Counted from the stretch's first letter, positions 35,491 to 44,606 are shown. The stretch: DNA of 64,000 bases from Mycobacterium intracellulare ATCC 13950 (GCF_000277125.1 NC_016946.1:1922001-1986000); one strand, 5' to 3'. Numbers and translations are program-made. The notes: generated by a model not told the origin, from the letters alone.

Positions 35491-37044
35491 ATGCTGCCAT
35501 CGGAGATTGCACCACACTACGACTTTGTCGTGTGTGGGTCCGGCTCGTCGGGATCGGTGGTGGCGGGGCGAATAGCCGAAAACCCGCATGTCACCGTGCT
35601 ATTGGTGGAAGCGGGCGACACCGATAACGTGCCGGCCGTCCAAGATCCATCGCAGTGGCCGCTCAACCTGGGCAGCGAGCGCGACTGGGGGTTCGTCTCG
35701 CAGCCGATTGCTCACCTCAATGGGAGATCGATCTCGCTCTCCATGGGCAAAGTGCTCGGTGGGGGGTCCAGCATCAACGTGATGGCATGGGCACGGGGCC
35801 ATCGCAGCGACTGGGACTACTTTGCCGCCGAGGCGGGCGACGAATCCTGGGGCTATCAGTCGGTGCTCGAAATCTATCGTCGGATCGAAGACTGGCACGG
35901 GCCCGCCGACCCCGACCGCGGCGCCGGCGGCCCGGTGTTCGTCGCACCCGGTAGCGAACCCAATCCGCTGGCCGCAGCCATCATTGAGGGCGCACGCTCG
36001 GTGGGAATCCCTAGCTACCCGAGCAACAACAGCGCCATGATGGTGGCCGGCGGCGGCGCGTCTCTCATCGATCTCCGGGTACGCAATGGATTCCGGCAGT
36101 CGATGTTTGGCAGCTACATGCGCCCGCTCCTGCGGCGATCGAACCTGACCATTCTCACCGGCGCGACGGTGACGCGGCTGATTTCCAAGGCGAACCGGGT
36201 CACCGCCGTAGAGTTTTCGTGCCGCGGGACGAACCACAGCGTTGCCGCGACGAGCGAGGTGGTCGTTTCTCTCGGGGCGATCAACACGCCAAAGGTATTG
36301 ATGCAGTCGGGCATCGGCGATGCTGACGAGCTGCGCCAGTTCGGAATACCCCTGGTGTCGCATCTACCGGGCGTCGGACACAACTACCAAGACCATCCGC
36401 GTATCGACTGCGTATGGGAGTATCGCCAGCCGCTTGAGCCGCGCAACAACGGGGCAGAAGCGATGGTGCTCTGGAAGAGTGATGCGCTCCTGGAGGCGCC
36501 CGACCTACAGATATGCGTCGCGGAGTTGCCGTTGTCCAGTGCGGAAAACGCCGCCGTCTATGGACTACCGGAGCACGGTTGGACCGCGTGTGTTGGCGTG
36601 CTCCGACCGAAGAGCCGCGGCCGGGTCCGCCTAACCGGGCCCGATCCGGCCCACCCGGTCGCGATCGAGGACAACAGGCTGGCCCACGACGAGGACTTCA
36701 AGGCCGCACTCGCCGCCGTCGAGCTGTGCCGCGAAATCGGCAACTCGGTCCCGGTGGAACGCTTCAACAAGCGTGAGGTCATGCCCGGCAACCTCGCCGG
36801 CCAGCAACTCGAGCGGTTCATCCGCGACGGAACTGAAACCTTCTGGCATCAATCCGGCACGGCGAAAATGGGCCGCGACGCTATGTCAGTGGTGGACGGA
36901 ACTCTCAAAGTTTATGGGGTGGACGGTCTTCGGATCGCCGACGGCTCAATCATGCCGCGCATCACCGCCGGCAACACCATGGCGCCCTGCGTAGTCATCG
37001 GCGAGCGTGCCGGCGACCTCCTCAAAGCCGAGCACGGGTTGTGA
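35491..37044 (+). CDS. GMC-family oxidoreductase (choline dehydrogenase-like)
   Basis: A 517-aa GMC flavoenzyme. The FAD motif DFVVCGSGSSGSVVAGRIAE is near residues 11-30, GMC signature 1 is GKVLGGGSSINVMAWARGH, and the second signature GAINTPKVLMQSGIG follows. C-terminal WHQSGTAKMG and RIADGSIMPRITAGNTMAP hold the active-site His and the FAD-contact segment. It oxidises an alcohol to an aldehyde or ketone. It is the last gene of the plus-strand tailoring cluster and overlaps the 3' end of the TetR remnant by 23 bp. Confidence 0.9.
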   Translation: MLPSEIAPHYDFVVCGSGSSGSVVAGRIAENPHVTVLLVEAGDTDNVPAVQDPSQWPLNLGSERDWGFVSQPIAHLNGRSISLSMGKVLGGGSSINVMAWARGHRSDWDYFAAEAGDESWGYQSVLEIYRRIEDWHGPADPDRGAGGPVFVAPGSEPNPLAAAIIEGARSVGIPSYPSNNSAMMVAGGGASLIDLRVRNGFRQSMFGSYMRPLLRRSNLTILTGATVTRLISKANRVTAVEFSCRGTNHSVAATSEVVVSLGAINTPKVLMQSGIGDADELRQFGIPLVSHLPGVGHNYQDHPRIDCVWEYRQPLEPRNNGAEAMVLWKSDALLEAPDLQICVAELPLSSAENAAVYGLPEHGWTACVGVLRPKSRGRVRLTGPDPAHPVAIEDNRLAHDEDFKAALAAVELCREIGNSVPVERFNKREVMPGNLAGQQLERFIRDGTETFWHQSGTAKMGRDAMSVVDGTLKVYGVDGLRIADGSIMPRITAGNTMAPCVVIGERAGDLLKAEHGL

Positions 37045-37616
37045 CGCTCAGACTGCCGTTCTCGCGGCTTTCATCGATCAAAATCGCGGCGGCCGATCGC
37101 GCGTAAACCATCGGCGAGGTGTTGTTGAGTGTGGTCGCTAGCGCGACCGCTCCTTCGAACAGCACCGCGAGTTGATGACCAAGTTCGTCTGGGTCACCGA
37201 CACCGAGTTCGTCGCACGTGTCCGCCAATCGAGCGATAAACGCTTCTTTGTGCGCGCAGACGATGCAGTGCACTTCCGGCAGTTTTCCGGCCGCCCGACA
37301 GCGGCGTTATGGAAGGGGCACCCGCGCACGCGCTCTGTTTTCCCGCGCTCGAAGATAGCCAACAACCGGTCCCGTGGCGCTAGGCCGGTCCGTTGAGCGC
37401 CCGTTCTGGTGGCACCGCGCGCGTCGCGCCCATATCACGGAGGCAGGCCTGGACGATCTCGGCCTTGCTTGAAAAGTGTTTGTACAGCATCCGCTTGGAC
37501 ACACGGGCGTGATCGGCGAGCTGGTCCACCCCCGTGGCGTGGATGCCGTCGCGGTAGAACCGCCGTCGTTGATCATTCGTGACCATGGACGACGACAACC
37601 TCGAGCTGATGCGCAT
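37022..37616 (-). pseudogene. TetR-family regulator broken by at least two frameshifts
   Basis: Read leftwards from 37616, the first frame gives a TetR DNA-binding region (FYRDGIHATGVDQLADHARV, then SKRMLYKHFSSKAEIVQACL) but lacks about one turn of helix 1 before FYRDGIHATG, and it stops near 37380. A second frame continues RLLAIFERG and RGCPFHNAAVGRPE, then a third gives CAHKEAFIARLADTCDELGV and ELGHQLAVLFEGAVALATTL to 37022. Put together they make one ordinary TetR protein, so this is decay rather than chance ORFs. It probably once controlled the adjoining oxidoreductase cluster. Confidence 0.72.
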
Positions 37617-37791
37617 CGGCCAGGCCGGCCGGTAGCTAAGCCGACCGATATGAGACTATGGCGACAATGGGCAATTGCATATATGAGAAGCCGTATATTC
37701 GCAGCTACCAGGCGCGGATGCTTTCCATAACGCGGCGGCATCCTACGGGCATTGACGGCCTTCGCGACCGGCGTGCGCCCGGGGGCAAGGC

Positions 37792-39411
37792 ATGAGACCG
37801 CTGCCGCAGCTCACACCGTGGAATCAATGGTTCTGGACGTCCGGCCAGGATGGCCATCTACGCATCCAACACTGCAGCGAGTGCGATACGTACGTGCACC
37901 CTCCGGTGCCGATCTGTCCATCATGCCGGGTGACAACGGCCAAACCCGCCGTGGTTTCCGGTCGTGCGACGGTGGTGGGCTACACGGTCAACGAGCATCC
38001 ATGGCTTCCCGGATTCGAGCCGCCCTACGTCATCGCGGTGGTCGCACTCGACGAGTGCGCCGAGGTGCGCCTGACGACCAACATCGTCGGCTGCTCACCC
38101 GAGGAGGTGCACGTCGGCCAGCGCGTCTCCGTGCGTTTCGACAACATTGACGACGTGTGGTTCCCGCTGTTCGAACCCACGGATGGCACCGATGAGCGGG
38201 ACCTACTGGGGCCGCCCGCTTCTCCCGTTCCGCGTCAGCCGGTAACGGCGGAGCGGTTTGAGCATCGATCCGTGATATCGGGCATCGGCCGGTCAGCCAC
38301 CGGCCGCCGGCTGATGGTCGATCCGTTGTCGCTCACGATGGACGCATGTCTTGCCGCGGTTGCCGATGCCGGTTTGGAACTGTCTGATATTGACGGTCTT
38401 TCGACGTACCCGGGACCCGTGGGCATGGGTATGAGCGAAGGCGGCATCGCTGCCGTCGAGGAGGCTTTGCGCATACATCCCACGTGGATCAACGGCGGCA
38501 TGGATCTACCCGGCCAGGGTGGCGCGATCATAGCCGCGATGATGGCGGTGGCCGCGGGCCTTTGCCGACACGTCCTGTGCTTTCGGACGGTGTGGGAATC
38601 GACGTATGCCGCGCTTCGACTACACGGGGGCGGCGGACGGGTATCGGGGCCCCAGCAATGGTCGTTGCCGTTTGGCGCCGCCTCGGCGGCCAATTGGATC
38701 GGTGTGAATGCCAACCAGTATCTGCATCGATACGGTGCGAATCGGGAACTCTTCGGCATGATCGCCGTGAACGCGCGGCGCAATGCCGCGCTCAACCCGT
38801 CGGCCATCTACCGCGAACCGATGACCATGGACGACTACCTCGCCGCGCGGCCCATCACGTCACCGTTCGGCCTCTACGACTGCGACGTTCCCTGTGACGG
38901 CTCGATCGCGGTGGTGGTGTCCGACGCGTCGATCGGCGGTGATCTGCCGCGACCGGCCATACGCTGCGACGCCGTCGGAACGCAAGTGGCCGAACGTATC
39001 TCGTGGGATCAGGGGACGCTCACTCACGAGCCCCAGGTCATCGGCCAGGCCGCGCATTTGTGGAGCAGAACTGATCTGCGGCCCGAGGACGTCGACCTTG
39101 CCCTGCTGTACGACGGCTTTACGTTCAACTGCGTGTCGTGGCTCGAGGCCCTGGGCTTCTGCGGCTTCGGCGAGGCCCAGGGATGGCTGGATGGCGGCCG
39201 GCGCATCGCGCTGGACGGCGAGCTTCCACTCAACACCCACGGCGGCCAGCTGTCCGAGGGACGCCTGCACGGATTCGGCTTCCTCTACGAAGCGGTGCTG
39301 CAATTGCGCCACCAGGCCGGTAACCGCCAAGTCAAAGACGCACGCACCGCCGTCGTCAGTACCGGTGGGGGAGTTCCATCCGGCGTCATGCTGTTGCACC
39401 GCGCGACGTGA
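37792..39411 (+). CDS. DUF35 OB-fold/zinc-ribbon fused to thiolase-like lipid-transfer domain
   Basis: A 539-aa two-domain protein. Residues about 1-130 are a DUF35 acyl-CoA-binding module with the rubredoxin-like Zn ribbon Cys28-X2-Cys31...Cys42-X2-Cys45 and an OB fold (GYTVNEHPWLPGF). Residues about 160-539 are a thiolase/SCP2-type domain (DACLAAVADAGLELSDIDGL, GQGGAIIAAMMAVAAGL, LNTHGGQLSEGRLHGFG). In steroid side-chain degradation separate Ltp2-like and DUF35 proteins form a retro-aldolase complex; here both are one chain. The usual thiolase nucleophile Cys is absent at the GQGG segment, as in Ltp-type aldolases. Start ATG 37792. Confidence 0.85.
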   Translation: MRPLPQLTPWNQWFWTSGQDGHLRIQHCSECDTYVHPPVPICPSCRVTTAKPAVVSGRATVVGYTVNEHPWLPGFEPPYVIAVVALDECAEVRLTTNIVGCSPEEVHVGQRVSVRFDNIDDVWFPLFEPTDGTDERDLLGPPASPVPRQPVTAERFEHRSVISGIGRSATGRRLMVDPLSLTMDACLAAVADAGLELSDIDGLSTYPGPVGMGMSEGGIAAVEEALRIHPTWINGGMDLPGQGGAIIAAMMAVAAGLCRHVLCFRTVWESTYAALRLHGGGGRVSGPQQWSLPFGAASAANWIGVNANQYLHRYGANRELFGMIAVNARRNAALNPSAIYREPMTMDDYLAARPITSPFGLYDCDVPCDGSIAVVVSDASIGGDLPRPAIRCDAVGTQVAERISWDQGTLTHEPQVIGQAAHLWSRTDLRPEDVDLALLYDGFTFNCVSWLEALGFCGFGEAQGWLDGGRRIALDGELPLNTHGGQLSEGRLHGFGFLYEAVLQLRHQAGNRQVKDARTAVVSTGGGVPSGVMLLHRAT

Positions 39412-39421
39412 CGTCGCGACG

Positions 39422-40585
39422 CTATTCGAAGGCGATGACGCCCCGGATGTTCTTGCCCGCGCGCAGGTCTTTCATGGCCTCGTTGATGTCATCGAGCTTG
39501 TACTTCTGCGTGACCAGCTCATCGAGCTTGATCAGCCCCGCCTCATACATCGCCAATAGTTTCGGCATGGCCTCGCGGGGGTTCATCTCGCCGTAGAGCA
39601 CCCCCTTGAACGTCTTGCACGAACTGACCATGTCAGTGAGGACGATCGGCACCATCAGGTCGGTGATCTTCGGCATCCCGGTCAGCACGCAGGTTCCGCC
39701 CTTGCGCAACAACATCATCGCCGTCATTATCATGTCCGCCGGCACGACCCCGGGCGTGAGAACGACCCGGTCGGCCATCACCCCCCAGGTGATCTCCTTG
39801 ACCAGTGCCAGCGCGGCACCGATGTCGGCAGCGGCGTGGGTGGCCCCGAACGTCGGCGCGATCTCGCGTTTGAACTCGTTGGGGTCCACGGCGACGATGT
39901 GCTTGGCGCCGGCGACTTTCGCGCCCTGCACGGCGTTCATGCCGATTCCGCCGACACCGACCACGACGACGGTATCGCCGGCTTGGGTACCCGCCGCGAC
40001 CGATCCCGACCCGAATCCTGTTGTCACCCCGCAGGACACCAGCGAGGCGGCCTCTAGGGGGATCCAGTCGTGGACTTTGACGAGCGAGCGCTCGGAGGCC
40101 ACCACGTATTCGGAGAAGGTGCCGACCTGCATCATCGCCATGAGGTCTTCGTTGCCGAGATGGCGACGGCGGGTGCCGTCGGTGGTCATCGCCTTGCTGT
40201 AGATGTCGGCGCCCACGTCGCACAGGTAGGTGTAGCCACTGGCGCACCATCGGCAATTGCCGCAGGCGGGCAGAAACGAAATGGCCACATGGTCACCGGG
40301 CTTCAGTGATGTCACCCCGGCCCCGACCGCTTCGACCACACCGGAGCCCTCGTGTCCTCCGAGCATGGGGAACCATTCGGGCACCGGAAGGCCAGACGCC
40401 CGCATCATCTCTTCCATCTCCGCGGTCGGCACACTGTCGCCGGTATAGAAGTGTTCGTCGGAGTGACAGATGCCCGCATAGGCCATCTTGACCAGCACTT
40501 CGCCCGCGTGCGGCGGATCGAGCTCCACTTCGGTGACTTCCCAATCCACACCGACACCGCGCAACACCGCTGCTTTGGACTTCAT
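39422..40585 (-). CDS. NDMA-type zinc alcohol dehydrogenase
   Basis: A 387-aa MDR-family dehydrogenase. Catalytic Zn ligands are in GICHSDEHFYTG and GGHEGSGVVE; the structural Zn site is CGNCRWCASGYTYLC. The Rossmann motif is VVGVGGIGMNAVQGAKVAGA with Asp (AVDPN) after beta-2, pointing to NAD. The insert SKAMTTDGTRRRHLGNEDLM is typical of the mycobacterial NDMA-dependent (AdhD-like) group, in which the cofactor is tightly bound. It starts the minus-strand side with the SDR and amidohydrolase just upstream; 22 bp separate it from the SDR. Confidence 0.92.
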   Translation of the reverse strand: MKSKAAVLRGVGVDWEVTEVELDPPHAGEVLVKMAYAGICHSDEHFYTGDSVPTAEMEEMMRASGLPVPEWFPMLGGHEGSGVVEAVGAGVTSLKPGDHVAISFLPACGNCRWCASGYTYLCDVGADIYSKAMTTDGTRRRHLGNEDLMAMMQVGTFSEYVVASERSLVKVHDWIPLEAASLVSCGVTTGFGSGSVAAGTQAGDTVVVVGVGGIGMNAVQGAKVAGAKHIVAVDPNEFKREIAPTFGATHAAADIGAALALVKEITWGVMADRVVLTPGVVPADMIMTAMMLLRKGGTCVLTGMPKITDLMVPIVLTDMVSSCKTFKGVLYGEMNPREAMPKLLAMYEAGLIKLDELVTQKYKLDDINEAMKDLRAGKNIRGVIAFE

Positions 40586-40607
40586 TGCGTCTCTTTCGTT
40601 AGGGGTT

Positions 40608-41402
40608 TCACCATTGGCGGAGTTCCTTCACCGCGTCGGAGGCGCGCGGGGCCAGTGTCAGGTAAGGGATGAAACTGCTGTTGCCGCAGTGGATCACGGA
40701 ATGGACGACCTCGGTCAGGTGTTCCGCGTCAACGAGGCCGCCCACCATGTACTTGTTCTCCATCCAGTACCTGATGGCCGCTTCCAGAGCGTCGGGGTCC
40801 CAGCTTTTGTTGAACTCGGTCTGCGCGTCGCCGGCGCCGCCGAGGCTGTCGCCCACGGCGAGACGGGTAAAGCCGATCTCCGGATGTTCGATACGCCAGG
40901 CCTCAACGAGCTTGTCTAAGGCGCTCTTGGTAACCGAGTAGGCCCCGAGCAGCGGCCACGGCGTCGTGTAGGACGCACTCAGTGAGGACAGGTATACGGC
41001 AGAGCCGGCCGTCGCCGCCAAATGCGGGGCGGCGGCCGCGGTGACGAGCGCGGCGCCGGTGACATTGGTCGCGAACAACTGTGCCCATTGTTCCGCGGTC
41101 ACCTCGCGCAGTGGAGCCAACACACCCATGCCGGTCGTGTACACCAAGGCGTCAAGACCGCCGAGCGCGCCGACAACCTCGGAGATCGCCTTTTTGCAGC
41201 TGTCGGTGACGGTGACGTCGCACGCGATGGCGACCGCGCCGTTGCCGGCATCCTTGGCGGCCTCGACCAGCCGGTCGTATCGACGCGCCAGTAGCGCGAC
41301 GTGCGCACCGCGTTGGGCGAGCCCGGTGCCGATGCATCGGCCGAGGCCCGCGGAGGCGCCGACGACGGCGACCCGCATCGGTTGATTTCCGTTGTCAGAC
41401 AT
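40608..41402 (-). CDS. SDR-family oxidoreductase
   Basis: A 264-aa SDR. The cofactor motif GASAGLGRCIGTG is near residue 17, and the catalytic residues lie in LSSLSASYTTPWPLLGAYSVTK (Ser and Tyr-X3-Lys). The C-terminal half carries IEHPEIGFTRLAVGDSLG, a segment also found in the SDR at 51265, so the two are paralogues of one divergent SDR group. It overlaps the amidohydrolase stop by 8 bp, so it is translated from the same mRNA. Confidence 0.85.
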   Translation of the reverse strand: MSDNGNQPMRVAVVGASAGLGRCIGTGLAQRGAHVALLARRYDRLVEAAKDAGNGAVAIACDVTVTDSCKKAISEVVGALGGLDALVYTTGMGVLAPLREVTAEQWAQLFATNVTGAALVTAAAAPHLAATAGSAVYLSSLSASYTTPWPLLGAYSVTKSALDKLVEAWRIEHPEIGFTRLAVGDSLGGAGDAQTEFNKSWDPDALEAAIRYWMENKYMVGGLVDAEHLTEVVHSVIHCGNSSFIPYLTLAPRASDAVKELRQW

Positions 41403-42675
41403 CGAGCTTGGCACTCACGGAGCCGAGGGTCGAGCCCGCGGTGCGTTCGAACCGACCGTGGTCGAAGCTGCGGATCTCGACGTCGTGGTCACCGGCACCG
41501 GCACGCAGGGCGCCCACCGTGCATTGGTCTCGGGTGCGGTGTTCGAACGGGTCGAACGAATACCACCGACACGCATTCTCGTAGGTGATCTTGTTGATCT
41601 CGTCGTCGGGCAGCCCGGCCATGACGAGGGCGAGTTCCTCGGCCGCCGCGGGCCACGACGAGTCGGAATGCGGGTAGTCGCACTCCCAGGCGATGTTGTC
41701 GATGCCGACGTCGTGGCGCAGCTTGACCCCGATCGGATCGGCGATGAAGCAGGTCAGGAAGCGCTCCCGGAAGACCTCACTGGGCAGTCTGTCGCCGAAG
41801 TCCTGGCCCGTCCACAGGTGATGCATTTCGTACGTGCGGTCGAGCCGGTCGACGAAATACGGGATCCACCCGGTGCCGCCCTCCGAGAGTGCGAACCGTA
41901 CGTCGGGGAATTGCTTGATGACTCGCGACCACAACAGGTCTGCGGCCGCCGAGCAGACATTCATCGGCTGCAGCGTGATCATCACGTCGATGGGCGCGTT
42001 GTCGGCGGTCATCGTGATCTTGCCCGACGAGCCCAGGTGGACCGAGAGCACCGTGTTGGTGTCCGACAGCGCCCGCCACATCGGATCCCAATAGTCGTCG
42101 TGGATGCTCGGGAAGCCGAGGGTGGCGGGGTTCTCGGTGAAGGTCACTGAGTGACAACCCTTCTCGGCATTGCGACGGATCTCCTTGGCGCACAACTCCG
42201 GATCCCAAAGTATGGGTAATCCCATGGGCAGGAAGCGTCCGGGATACGACCCACACCACTCGTCGATGTGCCAGTCGTTGTACGCCTGGGTGACGGCGAG
42301 CGCGAGGTCCTTATCGGGGTGGGTGGCGAACAGCCGGCCCGCGAAGCCGGGAAAGGACGGGAAGCACATCGACGCGAGCACACCGCCCGCGTCCATGTCC
42401 TTGATTCGCTCGTGGATGTCGTAGCACCCCGGGCGCATCTCGTCGAAGGCAGTGGGTTCGATGCCGTACTCCTCGCGCGGGCGGCCCGCCACGGCGTTGA
42501 GGCCGATGTTGGGGATGATCGCGCCGTTGAACGTCCAGACCTCCGAGCCGTCGGACTGCCGGATCACCCGGGGCGTCTCGTCGGCGTACTTGTTCACAAC
42601 CCTGCCCTCGAACAGGTTCGGTGGTTCCACCAGATGGTCGTCGACGCTCACCAGGATCATCTCTTCGGGCTGCAT
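41395..42675 (-). CDS. Amidohydrolase-family (metal-dependent, TIM-barrel) enzyme
   Basis: A 426-aa protein of the amidohydrolase-2/decarboxylase-like family. The N-terminal metal motif is VSVDDHLVEPPNLF (DXH variant), followed by FPSFPGF, WHIDEWCGSYPGRF, SVHLGSSG and the late Asp in AWECDYPHSDSSWP. Mycobacteria carry many such enzymes in CoA-thioester catabolic islands, where some hydrate or decarboxylate ring compounds. The ATG at 42675 follows GGAGTCCC. It is first in the amidohydrolase-SDR-ADH transcript; the TetR gene lies upstream on the same strand. Confidence 0.85.
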   Translation of the reverse strand: MQPEEMILVSVDDHLVEPPNLFEGRVVNKYADETPRVIRQSDGSEVWTFNGAIIPNIGLNAVAGRPREEYGIEPTAFDEMRPGCYDIHERIKDMDAGGVLASMCFPSFPGFAGRLFATHPDKDLALAVTQAYNDWHIDEWCGSYPGRFLPMGLPILWDPELCAKEIRRNAEKGCHSVTFTENPATLGFPSIHDDYWDPMWRALSDTNTVLSVHLGSSGKITMTADNAPIDVMITLQPMNVCSAAADLLWSRVIKQFPDVRFALSEGGTGWIPYFVDRLDRTYEMHHLWTGQDFGDRLPSEVFRERFLTCFIADPIGVKLRHDVGIDNIAWECDYPHSDSSWPAAAEELALVMAGLPDDEINKITYENACRWYSFDPFEHRTRDQCTVGALRAGAGDHDVEIRSFDHGRFERTAGSTLGSVSAKLDV

Positions 42676-42741
42676 GGGACTCCTTGTGCAGAGGTTGAGA
42701 GCGAGACTATCAGGTTGTAGAGGAACTATATTCAATTACGG

Positions 42742-42753
42742 AAATGTACATTT
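42742..42753. promoter_or_regulatory. Palindrome AAATGTACATTT upstream of the amidohydrolase
   Basis: A perfect 12-bp palindrome 67-78 bp upstream of the amidohydrolase ATG, in AT-rich DNA (TATATTCAATTACGG) unlike the surrounding sequence. It is a plausible operator for a TetR-type protein such as the one encoded next door. Confidence 0.5.
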
Positions 42754-42760
42754 TCAGAAC

Positions 42761-42798
42761 GGTAGCGTTTGACCGTCAGCAAATCCGGAAACGCTACC
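42761..42798 (-). terminator. Inverted repeat at the 3' end of the TetR gene
   Basis: GGTAGCGTTT and AAACGCTACC are perfect 10-bp arms around an 18-base loop. They straddle the TetR stop codon (42794-42796). It probably ends the TetR transcript; an operator role is the alternative because the amidohydrolase promoter is close. Confidence 0.5.
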
Positions 42799-43426
42799 GC
42801 CGCAACACTTTTCGGGGAGCTACGGCGAACGAGAGCAACAGCCGGTCGAGCACCTTGGCGGCTCGGCGGCGTGCCCTGGCGGGATTTGCGGCGTGCGCGA
42901 CCAGACGTGAAGCCTCCTCGAGCGCCGCGACGAGCATGTGCGTCAGCTCCCCGACGGGTTGGTCGTCGATGATGCCCTCTGCGATCGCCTCGCGGACCAA
43001 CTCGTTGATGAGGGCGATGCTGTTGCCCTCCTGGATTTCGCGCAGGGTCTGCCAGCCCAGTACCACCGGACCGTCGACGAGTATCACCCTCTGCACGGCG
43101 GGCTCCGTTGCGGCTTCGAGAAATCCGTGCAGACCGCTCGTGAGCCGTTCCCACGGGTCCGTGCCGGGCGGGGGAGTGGCGATGGACCGCAGCGTAAGGT
43201 CGTTCTCAACGTCTTCGAATACGGCCCGAAACAGCTCGGCCTTGTCCTTGAAGTGGTGGTAGAAGGCACCGCGCGTGCCGACGCCCGACTTCGCCACGAG
43301 GTCACCGATGCTCGTGTTGAAGAATCCGTGCTCCACGAACAGTTCCCGGCCCGCCTCGATCAGGTCGCGGCGAGTCTGCTCGCCACGGGCACGCCGTTCA
43401 TCGTCCGCACCACCGCGCTGCGCCAT
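42794..43426 (-). CDS. TetR-family transcriptional regulator
   Basis: A 210-aa protein. The DNA-binding domain is at about residues 15-62 (RRDLIEAGRELFVEHGFFNT, IGDLVAKSGVGTRGAFYHHF, KDKAELFRAVF), followed by a ligand domain of about 140 residues with ILVDGPVVLGWQTLREIQ, typical of one TetR subgroup. It lies just upstream of the amidohydrolase-SDR-ADH genes, with palindromes on both sides: CAACAT-N9-ATGTTG at 43441-43461 before it and AAATGTACATTT after it. Confidence 0.88.
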   Translation of the reverse strand: MAQRGGADDERRARGEQTRRDLIEAGRELFVEHGFFNTSIGDLVAKSGVGTRGAFYHHFKDKAELFRAVFEDVENDLTLRSIATPPPGTDPWERLTSGLHGFLEAATEPAVQRVILVDGPVVLGWQTLREIQEGNSIALINELVREAIAEGIIDDQPVGELTHMLVAALEEASRLVAHAANPARARRRAAKVLDRLLLSFAVAPRKVLRR

Positions 43427-43440
43427 GCCGATGATCGTAG

Positions 43441-43461
43441 CAACATTCAGTCTGCATGTTG
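43441..43461. promoter_or_regulatory. Inverted repeat upstream of the TetR gene
   Basis: CAACAT-N9-ATGTTG, 15 bp upstream of the TetR start, is placed for autoregulation. Its arms differ from the AAATGTACATTT site, so one protein binding both is not assured. Confidence 0.4.
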
Positions 43462-43481
43462 AGGGGCGTGCCCAGGTGTTA

Positions 43482-44606
43482 TCAGCGCACGATCCCCCGA
43501 ACAGTCATGAGCCCAAGGTCGGCGTGGGACTTGAAACCCGGCGGGCCATCACAGATGGCGGGGATGGCGTTCACTGGTTCCATCGCGGTCCAGGCGTAAC
43601 CGATATAGCCGGGCTTCGCGTGGTCTCGTGCATCTTCGCTGCCCCGCAGGATCAGCTCGGTTCCCGGGTCGCCGTCAATCACCACGCGGTAGTGGTAGTA
43701 GGGCTCCCAATCAGGTTTCGGCTCGATGGCGTCGTGTTCAACAAACGAGTAGAGCTCGTGCAACGTGATGAATGGCCTGCCGTCCACCCACGCCGTCCAG
43801 AGATGATGCTGGGACGCGACGGTGCCCGTCTTGATCACACCTTTGAGGCCGGGCATGTCCATGTCCGGGGATCCCTCGTACGGGATATCGCGGGTGGCCG
43901 TGCCGAGCTGCACGTCTGTCGTGAACTTCTCCACGGTTTTACCCAGTCCTTCGACAACCATCGTCAGCGACTGTGCGAACAACGACCACGCGTCTTGGAA
44001 GAGATTTCCCTTCGCAAATTCGACCGGGGTTTTTCCGAACCCCATCTCGTCCAAGTACTTCAGGGTGTCCTTATTGAAGTTCACCGCCTCGTAGATATGG
44101 ATGTGGTCGGTCTTGCCGACGATCCGGGCTAGCGTCAGAACGAGAAGGTCCGCGGCGTAGCCGGGGTGGATGCCACCTCCGTGGAACGAAGTACCGCCTT
44201 CTTGGCACGCCGCTTCGATCTTGTCGATGTCCGCGCTGTTGGTTTCGGTCCGATGCCACCACGCACCACCCGAGGCAACGACGCTCTTTCCTCCGCGGAG
44301 CAGCCGGCAGATCTCGTCGACGTCCGACCAGAGCGGCGCGTAGAACACGCAATCGGCGTCGAGTGCCTCCAAGGTGGCCTTGTCGGTGGTTGCGTGTACC
44401 CCGATCGGTCCTACCCCGACGAGCTCACCAGCGTCCCTACCGACCTTCTCCGGGCGATTACAAAGCACTCCGACCACTTCGTAGAGAGGGTTGTGTGCGA
44501 AGTGGCGCAGTGCGATCGTGCCGACATTACCCATGCCCCACTGGATCACGCGGTACTTCTTCTGGATGGACGGCGCGTGGGACTCCTGCGTCGATGTGAG
44601 CGTCAT
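43482..44606 (-). CDS. Diaminopentanoate-dehydrogenase-like NAD(P) oxidoreductase, paralogue 1
   Basis: A 374-aa protein. The N-terminal Rossmann domain of dihydrodipicolinate-reductase type reads YRVIQWGMGNVGTIALRHFA; then NRPEKVGRDAGELVGVGPIG, the conserved HPGYAADLLVLTLA and a C-terminal domain like 2,4-diaminopentanoate dehydrogenase (HHLWTAWVDGRPFITLHELY, then AMEPVNAIPAICDGPPG). The ATG at 44606 follows GGAGGAGACGG. It is one of five such genes between 43 and 57 kb. The family name is by homology only; amine substrates are unlikely in this lipid-like context. Confidence 0.82.
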   Translation of the reverse strand: MTLTSTQESHAPSIQKKYRVIQWGMGNVGTIALRHFAHNPLYEVVGVLCNRPEKVGRDAGELVGVGPIGVHATTDKATLEALDADCVFYAPLWSDVDEICRLLRGGKSVVASGGAWWHRTETNSADIDKIEAACQEGGTSFHGGGIHPGYAADLLVLTLARIVGKTDHIHIYEAVNFNKDTLKYLDEMGFGKTPVEFAKGNLFQDAWSLFAQSLTMVVEGLGKTVEKFTTDVQLGTATRDIPYEGSPDMDMPGLKGVIKTGTVASQHHLWTAWVDGRPFITLHELYSFVEHDAIEPKPDWEPYYHYRVVIDGDPGTELILRGSEDARDHAKPGYIGYAWTAMEPVNAIPAICDGPPGFKSHADLGLMTVRGIVR

